From contig NZ_VFOX01000002.1 of NCBI RefSeq assembly GCF_006716345.1, positions 682,001-746,000 on the forward strand: a stretch of 64,000 bases of DNA, given 5' to 3'. This DNA comes from Microbacterium saperdae (GTDB lineage Bacteria; Actinomycetota; Actinomycetes; Actinomycetales; Microbacteriaceae). The notes below the pieces were generated by a model that saw only the letters and a list, made by a program, of their open reading frames with translations, was not told the origin of the DNA and made no database searches. Positions 14,832-24,164 of this stretch are shown in pieces; position 1 is the first letter of the stretch, and every line of letters begins with the position of its first letter. A program made the position numbers and the translations under genes.

Positions 14832-16001
14832 GTGACACCGGCGGCACACACCTCACATTCCGCGGGCGAGCTCTTCCGGCTCGTGCGCGCCGGTCGGGCG
14901 CAGTCGCGGGCCGATCTGGCTCGGCTCACGGGCCTCTCCGCCTCGACGGTCGCACTGCGCATCGAGGAGCTCATCTCTCATGGCTACGTCGAGGAGACGG
15001 GGCAGGGCGAGTCGCGCGGAGGCCGCCGCCCTCGGGTGCTCGCGGTCAAGGCCGGCGGCAGCATCGTCGCCGGCGTCGACCTCGGCGAACGGCATGCCAC
15101 GATCGCGTTGCTCGATCGCCGGGGTGAGATCGTGGCATCGACCATCGACCAGGTCTCGCTCCTCGACGGGGTGGAGAGCGTCGTCAGCGAGGTCTGGGAG
15201 AGCGCGCAGCGCCTCGCCGAGGAGGCGGGCGGCCTGCGGATCGAAGGCATCGCGATGAGCCTTCCCGGTCCCGTCGATTCCCGCACCTCGCGGCTGCTCG
15301 CGCCGATGCGCATGCCCGGGTGGAACGGCGTCGACGTCGGAGAGGTGCTCGGCTCCGTCACCTCGCTGCCGTATCTGATCGACAACGACGCCAACGCCAT
15401 GGCGGTCGGCGAGTTCCTCGAACGCGGGGGCGGCACCGAGCAGCTGGTCTTCGTCAAGGCCGGCAGCGGCATCGGCTGCGGCATCATCCTCGACGGCGCG
15501 GTCTACCGCGGCTTCCGCGGCGTCGCGGGCGACATCAGCCACGTCGCGCTGCACAACGCTCCGCCGGTGATCTGCTCGTGCGGGCGGATCGGATGCCTCG
15601 ACGTCGTCGCCAGCGGTGCCGCCATCGTGGATGCGCTCAAGGAGGCGGGGGAGCCGGTCGAGACCCTCGACGACGTGCTCGCTCTCGCCCAGAACGCCCA
15701 CCCCAAGTCGACCGCGCTGCTGCGCGAGGCCGGCGCGCGGACCGGCGAGGTGCTCGCCACGATCATCAACTTCTTCAATCCGCAGACTCTGGCGCTCGGC
15801 GGGCGGCTGGCGGCGGCCGACGCCTTCGTCGCCGGAGTGCGGCAGGCGCTGTTCACGCTGTGCCTCCCGATGTCGACCGACTCGCTGGAGATCGACGTGA
15901 GCAGGGCGGGCGCCCTGGCCGGAGCGCGGGGTGTGGGGTGGGAGCTCCTGGAGAGCATCCTGGATCCCGCGCGGATCGACGAGGAGCTGCGCGTCGCCTG
16001 A
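14832..16001 (+). CDS. ROK-family transcriptional regulator
   Basis: A 389-residue protein. Residues about 10-70 are a winged helix (SRADLARLTGLSASTVALRIEELISHGYV), and the rest is a ROK (NagC/XylR-like) sugar-sensing domain. The ROK parts include the phosphate-loop-like VAGVDLGERHATIALLD, IDNDANAMAVGEF, and the zinc-binding cluster CSCGRIGC. Such proteins repress sugar or amino-sugar genes until a sugar binds. The GTG at 14832 is the start. It sits upstream of an M81 peptidase, a peptide ABC transporter and a ROK kinase on the same strand and is their likely regulator. Confidence 0.85.
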   Translation: MTPAAHTSHSAGELFRLVRAGRAQSRADLARLTGLSASTVALRIEELISHGYVEETGQGESRGGRRPRVLAVKAGGSIVAGVDLGERHATIALLDRRGEIVASTIDQVSLLDGVESVVSEVWESAQRLAEEAGGLRIEGIAMSLPGPVDSRTSRLLAPMRMPGWNGVDVGEVLGSVTSLPYLIDNDANAMAVGEFLERGGGTEQLVFVKAGSGIGCGIILDGAVYRGFRGVAGDISHVALHNAPPVICSCGRIGCLDVVASGAAIVDALKEAGEPVETLDDVLALAQNAHPKSTALLREAGARTGEVLATIINFFNPQTLALGGRLAAADAFVAGVRQALFTLCLPMSTDSLEIDVSRAGALAGARGVGWELLESILDPARIDEELRVA

Positions 16002-16004
16002 AAC

Positions 16005-16015
16005 TGCGATTTCGG
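16005..16015. promoter_or_regulatory. TGCGATTTCGG element before the M81 gene
   Basis: This 11-mer recurs, inverted, upstream of the ABC-transporter gene at 17594-17604. Both lie in promoter regions of the same gene cluster, so they may be binding sites of the ROK regulator. Confidence 0.35.
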
Positions 16016-16081
16016 CGTAAGTCACAAGTTTGACGAAGGAAGAGGCTGGGTTTGCTTCGATCTGCCGTCTAAGCTTTTGGC

Positions 16082-17569
16082 ATGGCCGAAACCACTGCGC
16101 GTCCCCGAATCGCCATCGCCGGCATGGCGATCGAGTCCAGCACGTTCTCTCCGCACCGTGCCGGCGAGCGCGACTTCCAGCGCGTCGAGGGTGACGAGCT
16201 CACGGGCCGCTACGACGCGATCCGCAACGGCGAGCTGACCGACCGCGCCGAGTGGCTTCCGGTCTACTACGCACGTTCGATCCCCGGAGGGGCCGTGCTC
16301 CCGGAGGTCTACGAGAGCATCAAGCAACGCATCTGCGACGGTCTGGCCGCGCTGCTCGCCGACGGCGGCACGCTCGACGGCCTCTTCTTCGACATCCACG
16401 GCGCCATGAGCGTCGTGGGCCTCGATGACGCCGAGGGCGACCTCATCACCGCGATCCGCGACGTCATCGGCCCCGATGTGGTGGTCTCCGCGTCGATGGA
16501 CCTGCACGGCAATGTCTCGCGGACCCTCATCGAGAATGTCGACCTCATCACCTGCTACCGGCTCGCTCCTCATGAGGACACCTGGGAGACGCGCGACCGC
16601 GCGATCCGCAACCTCGTCGAGGCTCTCGAGAGCGGCACCACCCCGCACCGTGCCTGGGTGCGGGTGCCGATCCTCCTGCCGGGCGAGAAGACCAGCACGC
16701 GCGTCGAGCCGGCCAAGAGCCTGTACGCCCGCATCCCCGAGATCGAGGCGCGTCAGGGCGTGACGGATGCCGCGATCTGGATCGGCTACGCGTGGGCGGA
16801 CGAGCCCCGCTGCCATGCCACCGTCGTCGTGACGGGCGTCGACGAGGCGGCGACGGCGGCGGCGGCCGAGGAGCTCGGGCAGGCGTTCTGGGCCGTGCGC
16901 GACGACTTCGAGTTCGTGGGCCCTCCCGGCACGCTCGACGACGCGGTCGTCGCCGGGCTCGCGGCGACCGACACTCCGTACTTCATCAGCGATTCCGGCG
17001 ACAACCCGGGCGCCGGCGGCACCGGAGACGTCACCTGGACGCTGGCTCAGCTGCTGCAGAAGCCCGAGCTCACGGCGGATGACGCTCCCGTGACACTGTG
17101 CGCGTCGGTGTTCGACAAGGGGGCGCTCGACCTGCTGCGCACCCATGCGATCGGCGACGAGGTGTCGCTCGAGGTCGGCGCGCGCATCGACAGCGGACCG
17201 CACGGCCCCGTACGCGTCGACGCGGTGCTGCACAGCCTGCACGAGGGTGATGTGGATGCCGGAGGCGTCGCCGTGCTGCGCAAGGGCGGGCTGCACATCG
17301 TCGTCACCGAATTCCGCAAGGCGTATCACGCGATCACGGACTTCACCTCGATCGGTCTCGACCCGGCATCCGCCCAGATCGTGGTCACCAAGATCGGCTA
17401 CCTCGAGCCCGAGCTGTACGCGGCCATGCGCGGCTGGACGTTGGCGCTCACCCCCGGTGGCGTCGACCAGGATCTCGAGCGGCTCGGACATCACCGCATC
17501 CTGCGCCCGATGCATCCCTTCGACGCCTTCGACTCGACGCCGGATCTGTCTGCGGAGATCGTTCGATAG
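16082..17569 (+). CDS. M81 family metallopeptidase (MlrC-like)
   Basis: A 495-residue protein of the MlrC/M81 family, whose founding member degrades linearised microcystin. The N-terminal domain starts RIAIAGMAIESSTFSPH and includes DGLFFDIHGAM (residues ~100-110) and VVSASMDLHGNVS (~136-148), containing the His/Asp zinc ligands conserved in the family. The C-terminal domain contains SGDNPGAGGTGD (~304-315). Its position between a ROK regulator and a dipeptide-type transporter suggests that it cleaves peptides or peptide-sugar compounds brought in by the transporter. The natural substrate is unlikely to be microcystin. Confidence 0.85.
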   Translation: MAETTARPRIAIAGMAIESSTFSPHRAGERDFQRVEGDELTGRYDAIRNGELTDRAEWLPVYYARSIPGGAVLPEVYESIKQRICDGLAALLADGGTLDGLFFDIHGAMSVVGLDDAEGDLITAIRDVIGPDVVVSASMDLHGNVSRTLIENVDLITCYRLAPHEDTWETRDRAIRNLVEALESGTTPHRAWVRVPILLPGEKTSTRVEPAKSLYARIPEIEARQGVTDAAIWIGYAWADEPRCHATVVVTGVDEAATAAAAEELGQAFWAVRDDFEFVGPPGTLDDAVVAGLAATDTPYFISDSGDNPGAGGTGDVTWTLAQLLQKPELTADDAPVTLCASVFDKGALDLLRTHAIGDEVSLEVGARIDSGPHGPVRVDAVLHSLHEGDVDAGGVAVLRKGGLHIVVTEFRKAYHAITDFTSIGLDPASAQIVVTKIGYLEPELYAAMRGWTLALTPGGVDQDLERLGHHRILRPMHPFDAFDSTPDLSAEIVR

Positions 17570-17593
17570 ACCGCGCGAACCGCGCCCGTTTGT

Positions 17594-17628
17594 CCGAAAT
17601 CGCACCAAGTTAGTTACATAACCGTAAC
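17594..17628 (+). promoter_or_regulatory. Candidate regulatory sites before the ABC operon
   Basis: CCGAAATCGCA (17594-17604) is the inverse of the element at 16005-16015. A dyad GTTAC/GTAAC (17613-17617 and 17624-17628) follows. Both sit in the 163-base gap ahead of the binding-protein gene. Confidence 0.35.
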
Positions 17629-17732
17629 GCAACTGGCTATTTCGGGATACTTGCTTCGGGCATGATTCAAAGTACGTCGCCAGCTGGACGAACTCGCGTC
17701 CCTCAGTGCGGCATCGGAACAAGGAGGTTACA

Positions 17733-19541
17733 TTGCGTACTCAGACGCTGCGTCGCCGAATGCTCGCCCCCCTGGGCGCACTCGCCGTCGCGACGCTCGC
17801 CCTCACCGCGTGTGGGGCCGGAGGAAGCGGAAACGAATCCGCTGGCGACAAGGACACGGTCAGCTTCGCGCTCCAGGTCGGCACCGGGCCGAACTGGATC
17901 CTGCCGATCTCCTCGCCCGACAAGATGGCCACGCACAACAGCGCCATCAAGGCGACCATGTGGCCGCGCCTGTTCGAATACAACGGTGTCGACGGCGAGA
18001 TGGGCTGGGACGAGAAGGCCTCCGCTGCCAAGTCCTACGAGTTCTCCGACGACCAGAAGACCATCACGATCACGCTGAACGACCTCGACTGGTCCGACGG
18101 CGAGCCGGTCACCTCCCGCGACGTGGAGTTCTGGTTCAACCTGGTGCGCTTCAACGGCGAGAAGACCGGCGGATACTCGGCCGGACTCATGCCCGACAAC
18201 GTGACCGAGTTCACCACCATCGATGACAAGACGTTCTCGCTGACGATGGACAAGGTCTACAACGAGGAGTTCCTCCTCGGCAACCAGCTCAGCCTGATCT
18301 ACCCCATGCCGCAGCACGTCTGGGACAAGACCAGCGCCGACGGCGAGGTCGGCGACCTCGACCGCGACGCCGAGGGCGCCACCCAGGTGCTCGACTACCT
18401 GTTCTCCGAGGCCGAGGACATGAAGACCTACGCGACCAACGACCTGTGGAAGACCGTCGCCGGTCCGTACACGGTGAAGAGCTGGTCCGACTCGGGTCAG
18501 GTGGAACTCACCGCGAACAAGAAGTACACGGGTGAGGACAAGCCGAGCATCGCGAACGTGACGTTCATGCCGTTCACCTCGGCCGACGCCGAGATGAACG
18601 TCGTGCGCTCCGGCGATGTCGACTACGGCTACGTGACCAGCTCGCAGCTGACGAACGAGAAGCAGTTCACCGACCTCGGTTACAGCATCGAGCCGTGGGC
18701 CGGATGGTCGATCACGTACATGCCGTACAACTTCGCCAACCCCGAGAAGGGCGCTTTCTACAAGCAGCTCTACGTGCGTCAGGCCCTGCAGCACGCCATC
18801 GACCAGGAGACCATCTCCGAGGTCGTGTGGCACGGCGCCGCGACCCCCGACTACGGGCCCATCCCGCAGACGGCGGACTCGAACGGCCTCTCCGACGTGC
18901 AGAAGAACAACCCGTACCCCTTCGATCTGAAGGCGGCCGAGAAGCTCTTCACCGACAACGGCTGGGAGAAGGACGCCGACGGCAACCTCTCCTGCGTCGA
19001 CGCCGGAACGGATGCCGGCCAGTGCGGCGAGGGCATCGCAGCGGGCGAGAAGGCGGAGATCGTCGTCACCACGCAGAACGGCTCGCAGGAGACCGACAAC
19101 ATGATGGCGGAGATCCAGTCGTCGCTCGGCAAGATCGGCGTCGCCATGACGATCGACTCCAAGCCGCTCGACACGGTGCTCACGCAGGCACAGGAGTGCA
19201 AGACCGGCAGCGCGTGCACGTGGGAGCTCGTCTTCTTCGGCACCGCGGGCAGCTGGTACTTCCCTCCCTATGCCACGGGTGAGCGCGTCTTCGCGAAGGA
19301 CACCAAGTGGAACGCCGGACAGTACGACAACCCCGAGGCGGAAGAGCTCGTCCAGGCGATGGCCTTCTCGACCGACCCGGAGATCGCCAAGAAGTACTCC
19401 GAGTTCCTCGCCACCGACCTCCCGGTCATGTGGATGCCGAACCCGGTGTACCAGGTCTCCGTCGTGCGTGACGGACTCGACATCGCCCACCAGGACCCGG
19501 GTGCGTCGTTCCTGCCGCAGCGCTGGTCCTGGACCGACTGA
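17733..19541 (+). CDS. Peptide ABC transporter substrate-binding lipoprotein (DppA/OppA-type)
   Basis: A 602-residue family-5 solute-binding protein. The best start is TTG at 17733, because AAGGAGG (17721-17727) lies 5 bases upstream; an in-frame GTG or ATG with a site this good is absent. The lipobox is LALTAC. The mature part shows the family signature: WPRLFEYN, ITLNDLDWSDGEPVTSRDVEF, and YVRQALQHAIDQ. It is surface-anchored and delivers oligopeptides, or sometimes peptide-linked sugars, to the permeases encoded next. It is the first gene of a five-gene operon. Confidence 0.88.
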   Translation: MRTQTLRRRMLAPLGALAVATLALTACGAGGSGNESAGDKDTVSFALQVGTGPNWILPISSPDKMATHNSAIKATMWPRLFEYNGVDGEMGWDEKASAAKSYEFSDDQKTITITLNDLDWSDGEPVTSRDVEFWFNLVRFNGEKTGGYSAGLMPDNVTEFTTIDDKTFSLTMDKVYNEEFLLGNQLSLIYPMPQHVWDKTSADGEVGDLDRDAEGATQVLDYLFSEAEDMKTYATNDLWKTVAGPYTVKSWSDSGQVELTANKKYTGEDKPSIANVTFMPFTSADAEMNVVRSGDVDYGYVTSSQLTNEKQFTDLGYSIEPWAGWSITYMPYNFANPEKGAFYKQLYVRQALQHAIDQETISEVVWHGAATPDYGPIPQTADSNGLSDVQKNNPYPFDLKAAEKLFTDNGWEKDADGNLSCVDAGTDAGQCGEGIAAGEKAEIVVTTQNGSQETDNMMAEIQSSLGKIGVAMTIDSKPLDTVLTQAQECKTGSACTWELVFFGTAGSWYFPPYATGERVFAKDTKWNAGQYDNPEAEELVQAMAFSTDPEIAKKYSEFLATDLPVMWMPNPVYQVSVVRDGLDIAHQDPGASFLPQRWSWTD

Positions 19542-19593
19542 CGAGTCCCGGATCAAGCGATACTCCAGGACCGAGTGACAAGAGACGGATGAC

Positions 19594-20610
19594 ATGAGCG
19601 TGGTGGACGCAGCGCAGAGCGCGCAGAAGAAGGAGAGGACCGGCGGCGGTCGGTTCTGGTGGTACCTGCTGAGGCGGGTCGGCCAGGGCGGCATCGTCAT
19701 CCTCATCGTGACGCTGATCGTGTTCGCGTTGCTCCACCTCGCCATGCCGAACGGTCCGGCCGCCGGCATCCTCGGGATGCAGGCCTCGCAGGAGCAGATC
19801 GATGCCTTCAATCGTGAGAACGGCTTCGATCTGCCCCTGTGGCAGCAGTACTTCAACTTCCTCGGGCAGCTCCTGCAGGGTGACCTCGGCGACTCGTTCA
19901 AGCTGAACCGCCCCGTCGCGGACGCGATCGGGCAGCGCCTGCCGAAGACCCTGATCCTCGCGCTCATCTCGATGCTGATCGCGCTCATCATCGCGATCCC
20001 GATGGGCATCTTCCAGGCTGTGCGTCGCGGCAAGGCCGCCGACTACATCCTCACGACGTGGAACTTCATCGTCTACTCCACGCCGTCCTTCTTCCTCGGA
20101 CTCATCCTCGTGATCGTGTTCGCGCAGTGGCTGCGACTCGTGCCCGCGCAGGCGCCGCAGGGCGAGACCGTCGGAGACGTGCTGGCGAACCCCGCCGGTC
20201 TCGTGCTCCCCGTCGCCACCGCGGCCCTCGGCATCATCGCGACGTTCTCGCGGTACATGCGCTCCGCCACGATCGACAACCTCTCCGAGGACTACGTGCG
20301 CACCGCCAGGGCCAAGGGCACCTCGGTGCCGGTCGTGATCACCCGTCACGTCGTGCGCAACTCGCTGACTCCGGTCATCGCCATGCTGGGCTACTACCTG
20401 CCCGTCATGTTCGGCGGCATGATCGTCGTCGAGTCGCTCTTCAACTACCCGGGCATGGGGCTGCTGTTCTGGACGTCGGCGCAGACGTCCGACTACCCCG
20501 TCCTGCTCGGCTGCATCCTGGTCATCGCGCTGGCGACCGTCATCGGGTCGCTCCTCGCCGACATCATCCAGGCACTGCTCGACCCGCGCACCCGTGAGGA
20601 GCTCTCGTGA
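19594..20610 (+). CDS. Peptide ABC transporter permease (DppB-type)
   Basis: A 338-residue membrane protein with about six helices. It starts with the conserved YLLRRVGQGGIVILIVTLIVF and carries the inner-membrane coupling motif YVRTARAKGTSVPVVITRHVVRN (EAA-type loop), which contacts the ATPase. It forms a heterodimeric channel with the next gene product. The stop codon overlaps the start of the DppC-type gene (GTGA). Confidence 0.9.
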   Translation: MSVVDAAQSAQKKERTGGGRFWWYLLRRVGQGGIVILIVTLIVFALLHLAMPNGPAAGILGMQASQEQIDAFNRENGFDLPLWQQYFNFLGQLLQGDLGDSFKLNRPVADAIGQRLPKTLILALISMLIALIIAIPMGIFQAVRRGKAADYILTTWNFIVYSTPSFFLGLILVIVFAQWLRLVPAQAPQGETVGDVLANPAGLVLPVATAALGIIATFSRYMRSATIDNLSEDYVRTARAKGTSVPVVITRHVVRNSLTPVIAMLGYYLPVMFGGMIVVESLFNYPGMGLLFWTSAQTSDYPVLLGCILVIALATVIGSLLADIIQALLDPRTREELS

Positions 20611-21485
20611 GCACGACGACCATCCTGACCCGCACGCTGACCCCGCGTCAGCGCGGCATGCGTCGCTTCCTGCAGAACAAGCTCGCGGTGTTCGGCATCG
20701 TCACGATCGCCCTGTTCCTGCTGTTCTGCTTCGTCGGACCGCTGATCCACCCCACGGATCAGGTCCACACGGACCTGCGCAACACCATGCTCCCCCCTGG
20801 CAGCCCCGGACACCCGCTCGGCACCGATGACATCGGCTACGACGTGCTCGGGCGCCTCATGATGGGCGGCCAGATCTCGATCCTCATCGGTCTCGCGGCC
20901 GGCATCCTGGCCACCGTCATCGGCACGCTGTGGGGAGCGATCGCCGGCTACGTCGGCGGCGCCGTCGACACCGTGATGATGCGCGTCGTGGACGCGGGCA
21001 TCGCGATCCCGGCGACCTTCCTGCTGCTGATCCTCTCGGCCATCCTCCGACCGAGCGTGCCGCTGATGATCTGCGTGATCGGTCTGGTGTCCTGGCTCGT
21101 GCCGGCGCGTCTCGTGCGCGCCGAGTCGATCTCGCTCAAGTCGCGCGAGTACGTGCTGGCGCTGCGGGCGATGGGCGGTACCCACTCGCGCGCCGTCCTC
21201 AAGCACATCGTCCCCAACACCGTCGGCACGATCGTGGTGAACGCGACCTTCCAGGTGGCCGACGCGATCCTGCTCGTCGCCTACATCTCCTTCCTCGGGA
21301 TGGGGCTGCAGAAGCCGGCCACCGACTGGGGCGCCATGCTCACCAGCGGCATCACCTACACCTACGCCGGTGCCTGGTGGCTCATCTTCCCCGCCGGATT
21401 CTGCATCGTGCTCACGGTGTGCGCGTTCAACAGCATCGGCGACGGCCTCCGCGACTTCTTCGACGTGAAGGGACGTGCCGCATGA
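20607..21485 (+). CDS. Peptide ABC transporter permease (DppC-type)
   Basis: A 292-residue membrane permease. LGTDDIGYDVLGRLMMGGQISILIGL matches the DppC/OppC N-terminal signature, and YVLALRAMGGTHSRAVLKHIVPN is the EAA coupling loop. The GTG start overlaps the preceding stop by 4 bases, and its own stop overlaps the ATPase start, indicating translational coupling. Confidence 0.9.
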   Translation: MSTTTILTRTLTPRQRGMRRFLQNKLAVFGIVTIALFLLFCFVGPLIHPTDQVHTDLRNTMLPPGSPGHPLGTDDIGYDVLGRLMMGGQISILIGLAAGILATVIGTLWGAIAGYVGGAVDTVMMRVVDAGIAIPATFLLLILSAILRPSVPLMICVIGLVSWLVPARLVRAESISLKSREYVLALRAMGGTHSRAVLKHIVPNTVGTIVVNATFQVADAILLVAYISFLGMGLQKPATDWGAMLTSGITYTYAGAWWLIFPAGFCIVLTVCAFNSIGDGLRDFFDVKGRAA

Positions 21486-23149
21486 GCGACGCGCTGCTCT
21501 CCATCACCGACCTCACCGTCACCTTCCGCACCGAGGACGGCCCGGTCGAAGCCGTCAAGGGCATCGACCTGGACGTGCGCGCCGGAGAGGTGCTCGCCCT
21601 CGTCGGCGAGTCGGGATCGGGAAAGTCGGTCACCGCGATGGCGGTGCTCAAGCTGCTGCCGCGGTCCGCGACCGTGACCGGCTCCATCCGTCTCGGCGGC
21701 CGCGAGATCCTCCCGCTCGGTGAGCCCGAGATGAACGGCATCCGCGGCGCGGAGATCTCGATGGTGTTCCAGGAGCCCATGACGGCTCTCAACCCCAGCA
21801 TGCGGATCGGCGACCAGATCACGGAAGCGATCCTCAACCACGCCGGCGTCCCGAAGGCGGACGCGTGGAAGCGCGCGATCGCGCTGCTGCAGCGCGTGGG
21901 CATCCCGGAGCCGGAGCGCCGCGCGAAGAGCTACCCGCACGAGCTGTCCGGAGGTCAGCGCCAGCGCGTGGTCATCGCGATCGCGCTGGCGTGCGAGCCG
22001 CAGCTGATCATCGCCGACGAGCCGACGACCGCGCTCGACGTGACGGTGCAGGCCGAGATCCTCGACCTCATCCGTCGCCTGGCCGCCGACACGGGCACGG
22101 CATTCCTGCTCGTGACCCACAACATGGGTGTGGTCGCCGACATCGCCGACCGCGTCGCCGTCATGCTCCGCGGCACCATGGTCGAGGTGGGCAGCACGCG
22201 CGAGGTGCTCACGGCTCCGCGCGAGGACTACACGAAGAAGCTGCTCAGCGCCGTGCCCTCGCTGCCCGACATCGCCACGGTCGTCGAGCGCGCCGAGGCG
22301 GAATCGGTGCCGGACGCCGTGCTCGACATGGTCGGCGCGAGCGTCACCTACCGCCGCGGAGGGCGCTCCTTCCTCGCGCTCGACGGCGTGGACCTGCGCA
22401 TCGCCCCGGGCGAGATCCTCGGCCTGGTCGGCGAATCGGGTTCCGGGAAGTCGACACTCGGCCGTGCGGCGCTCGGACTGCTGCCCCTGTCGGCCGGGAG
22501 CATGACGCTCTTCGGCGAGCAGGTCGGCCGCGGCGGCGTCGGCCGCAGACGCGAGCGCGAACTCCGCGGACGCGTCGGCGCGATCTTCCAGGATCCGGGT
22601 TCGAGCCTGGACCCGCGGATGACGGTGGGCGAGGCGATCGCCGAGCCGATGCTCGTGCAGCGCCGCAAGCTCCCGACCACGGCGACCCAGCGCCGCGCAC
22701 GCGTCGCCGAGCTCCTCGACGCGGTCGAGCTGCCGACGACGTACGCCAACCGCTATCCGCACGAGCTCTCCGGAGGGCAGCGTCAGCGCATCGGCCTGGC
22801 ACGGGCCATCGCCCTGGAGCCCGAGCTGATCATCGCCGACGAGCCCACCTCTGCACTGGACGTCTCGGTGCAGGCCGCCGTGCTCGAGGTGCTGCGCTCG
22901 CTGCAGGAGAAGATGCACTTCGCGTGTCTCTTCATCAGCCACGACCTCGCGGTGGTGCATCAGATCTCCGACCGCGTCGCCGTGATGCTGAAGGGCGAGA
23001 TCGTCGAGACCGGTTCGGCCGACGACGTGCTCCTCGCGCCGCAGCATCCGTACAGCCGGCGCCTGCTGGCATCCGTGCCCGTCCCCGACCCGGACAAGCA
23101 GGCGCTGCGACGGGAGGCCCGTGCGGCCGCCCGGGTGATCGCTCCGTGA
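21482..23149 (+). CDS. Fused double ABC ATPase of the peptide transporter (DppD-DppF-type)
   Basis: A 555-residue protein holding two complete ABC domains that are separate genes in E. coli Dpp. Domain 1 has Walker A GESGSGKSVT (near residue 42), signature LSGGQRQRVV and Walker B LIIADEPTTALD. Domain 2 has GESGSGKSTL (near 318), LSGGQRQRIG and LIIADEPTSALD. It energises the DppB/DppC-type channel from the cytoplasm. The ATG overlaps the permease stop (ATGA), and its own stop overlaps the ROK kinase start (GTGA). One-chain double ATPases are common in actinobacteria. Confidence 0.92.
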   Translation: MSDALLSITDLTVTFRTEDGPVEAVKGIDLDVRAGEVLALVGESGSGKSVTAMAVLKLLPRSATVTGSIRLGGREILPLGEPEMNGIRGAEISMVFQEPMTALNPSMRIGDQITEAILNHAGVPKADAWKRAIALLQRVGIPEPERRAKSYPHELSGGQRQRVVIAIALACEPQLIIADEPTTALDVTVQAEILDLIRRLAADTGTAFLLVTHNMGVVADIADRVAVMLRGTMVEVGSTREVLTAPREDYTKKLLSAVPSLPDIATVVERAEAESVPDAVLDMVGASVTYRRGGRSFLALDGVDLRIAPGEILGLVGESGSGKSTLGRAALGLLPLSAGSMTLFGEQVGRGGVGRRRERELRGRVGAIFQDPGSSLDPRMTVGEAIAEPMLVQRRKLPTTATQRRARVAELLDAVELPTTYANRYPHELSGGQRQRIGLARAIALEPELIIADEPTSALDVSVQAAVLEVLRSLQEKMHFACLFISHDLAVVHQISDRVAVMLKGEIVETGSADDVLLAPQHPYSRRLLASVPVPDPDKQALRREARAAARVIAP

Positions 23150-24111
23150 CGGCGCTCGCTTCCGACGCGCACAGGGGCAGGAACAGGGCGGGCGACCGTG
23201 ACACCGCGGTCGTGCTGGGACTCGACGTCGGCGGATCCAGCGTCAAGCATCTGCTCGCCCGTGCCGATTCGTCGATGTCGGAGCCGCCGACGCCGCTCGC
23301 GCGCGGCAGGAACGCGACGCCGATCTCGGCGCCGGCCGAAGCTCTCGCGGCCATCGCGGAGACGATCAGAGGCGACCGTGCGCTGGCGCGCCTCGTGCTC
23401 TCGATCCCCGGCATCGTGGACGAGGAGAACGGTGTGGTCATCCGCTCGGCCAACATCCCCGCGCTCGACGGATCCCCGCTGGGAAGCCAGCTCGAGACCG
23501 CGCTCGGCGTGCCGGTCGACGTGATCAACGACGGGCATGCGGCAGCGGTCGCCGAGGCCTCGTGGGGCGCGGGGGCCGGAATCGACGACGTCTTCGTCCT
23601 CGCGCTCGGCACCGGGATCGCCGGGGCGCATGTGATCGACGGGCGGGTCGTCACGGGCGCTCATGGCTCTGCGGGCGAGCTCGGCCACATCACGATCGAC
23701 CCGCTGGGTCGCGCCTGCTCGTGCGGTCGCCGCGGCTGCCTGGAGACCATCATCGGAGCGCCTGCGCTGCGAGACGCGTGGACGGAGGTCGGTGGCAGAG
23801 GCGGACCCGAGGCGCTGTTCGAGGCGTTCGCGCAGGGCGACGGTGCGGCGACGGCCATCGTGCGCCGGGCATCGTCGGCGCTGGCCGAAGCCATCCTCAC
23901 TCTCTGCGCGGTCGTCGACCCCGGCGGCATCGTGATCGGCGGGGGCCTCGCTCAGGCACCGCATCATCTCGTGACGCTCGCCGAGCGCTATGTGCGGGAG
24001 CGGGCGACGTTCCATCGGGTTCCCCCGATCGTCCCGGCGACCCTCGGGGGATGGGCGGGTGCCAACGGCACCGTGCTCACGGCCCTCCGCCGCCAGCGGG
24101 TCGCCGGCTAG
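23146..24111 (+). CDS. ROK-family sugar kinase
   Basis: A 321-residue ROK protein without a DNA-binding domain, so an enzyme. The ATP-binding start is VLGLDVGGSSVKHLLA (residues ~23-38); catalytic-type INDGHAAAVAEASWG follows, then GTGIAGAHVI, the substrate-side GSAGELGHI and the zinc site CSCGRRGCLE. It is probably a glucokinase, N-acetylglucosamine kinase or ManNAc kinase; the sequence alone does not separate these. GTG 23146 overlaps the transporter ATPase stop, so it belongs to the transporter operon. This suggests the imported compound releases a sugar. Confidence 0.85.
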   Translation: MTALASDAHRGRNRAGDRDTAVVLGLDVGGSSVKHLLARADSSMSEPPTPLARGRNATPISAPAEALAAIAETIRGDRALARLVLSIPGIVDEENGVVIRSANIPALDGSPLGSQLETALGVPVDVINDGHAAAVAEASWGAGAGIDDVFVLALGTGIAGAHVIDGRVVTGAHGSAGELGHITIDPLGRACSCGRRGCLETIIGAPALRDAWTEVGGRGGPEALFEAFAQGDGAATAIVRRASSALAEAILTLCAVVDPGGIVIGGGLAQAPHHLVTLAERYVRERATFHRVPPIVPATLGGWAGANGTVLTALRRQRVAG

Positions 24112-24151
24112 CCTCCGTTCGATCCCGCGCCGAACGTCCAGGACACTCGCG

Positions 24152-24164
24152 TAAAATCAGCACA
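24152..24164 (+). promoter_or_regulatory. -10 element of the zinc-ribbon SDR gene
   Basis: TAAAAT (24152-24157) lies 7 bases before the ATG at 24165 in very GC-rich surroundings, implying a leaderless transcript. The -35 is not clear. Confidence 0.5.

Noticed and set aside
17703..20033. A 776-codon minus-strand frame opposite the peptide-binding protein and permease
   Set aside because: Composition is Val/Arg/Gly-rich without motifs; the plus strand has recognisable transporter genes with overlaps and a good RBS.
20930..21481. Longer start for the double ATPase
   Set aside because: The extension lies out of frame over the DppC-type gene and is Arg-rich; the ATG at 21482 overlaps the preceding stop as expected.
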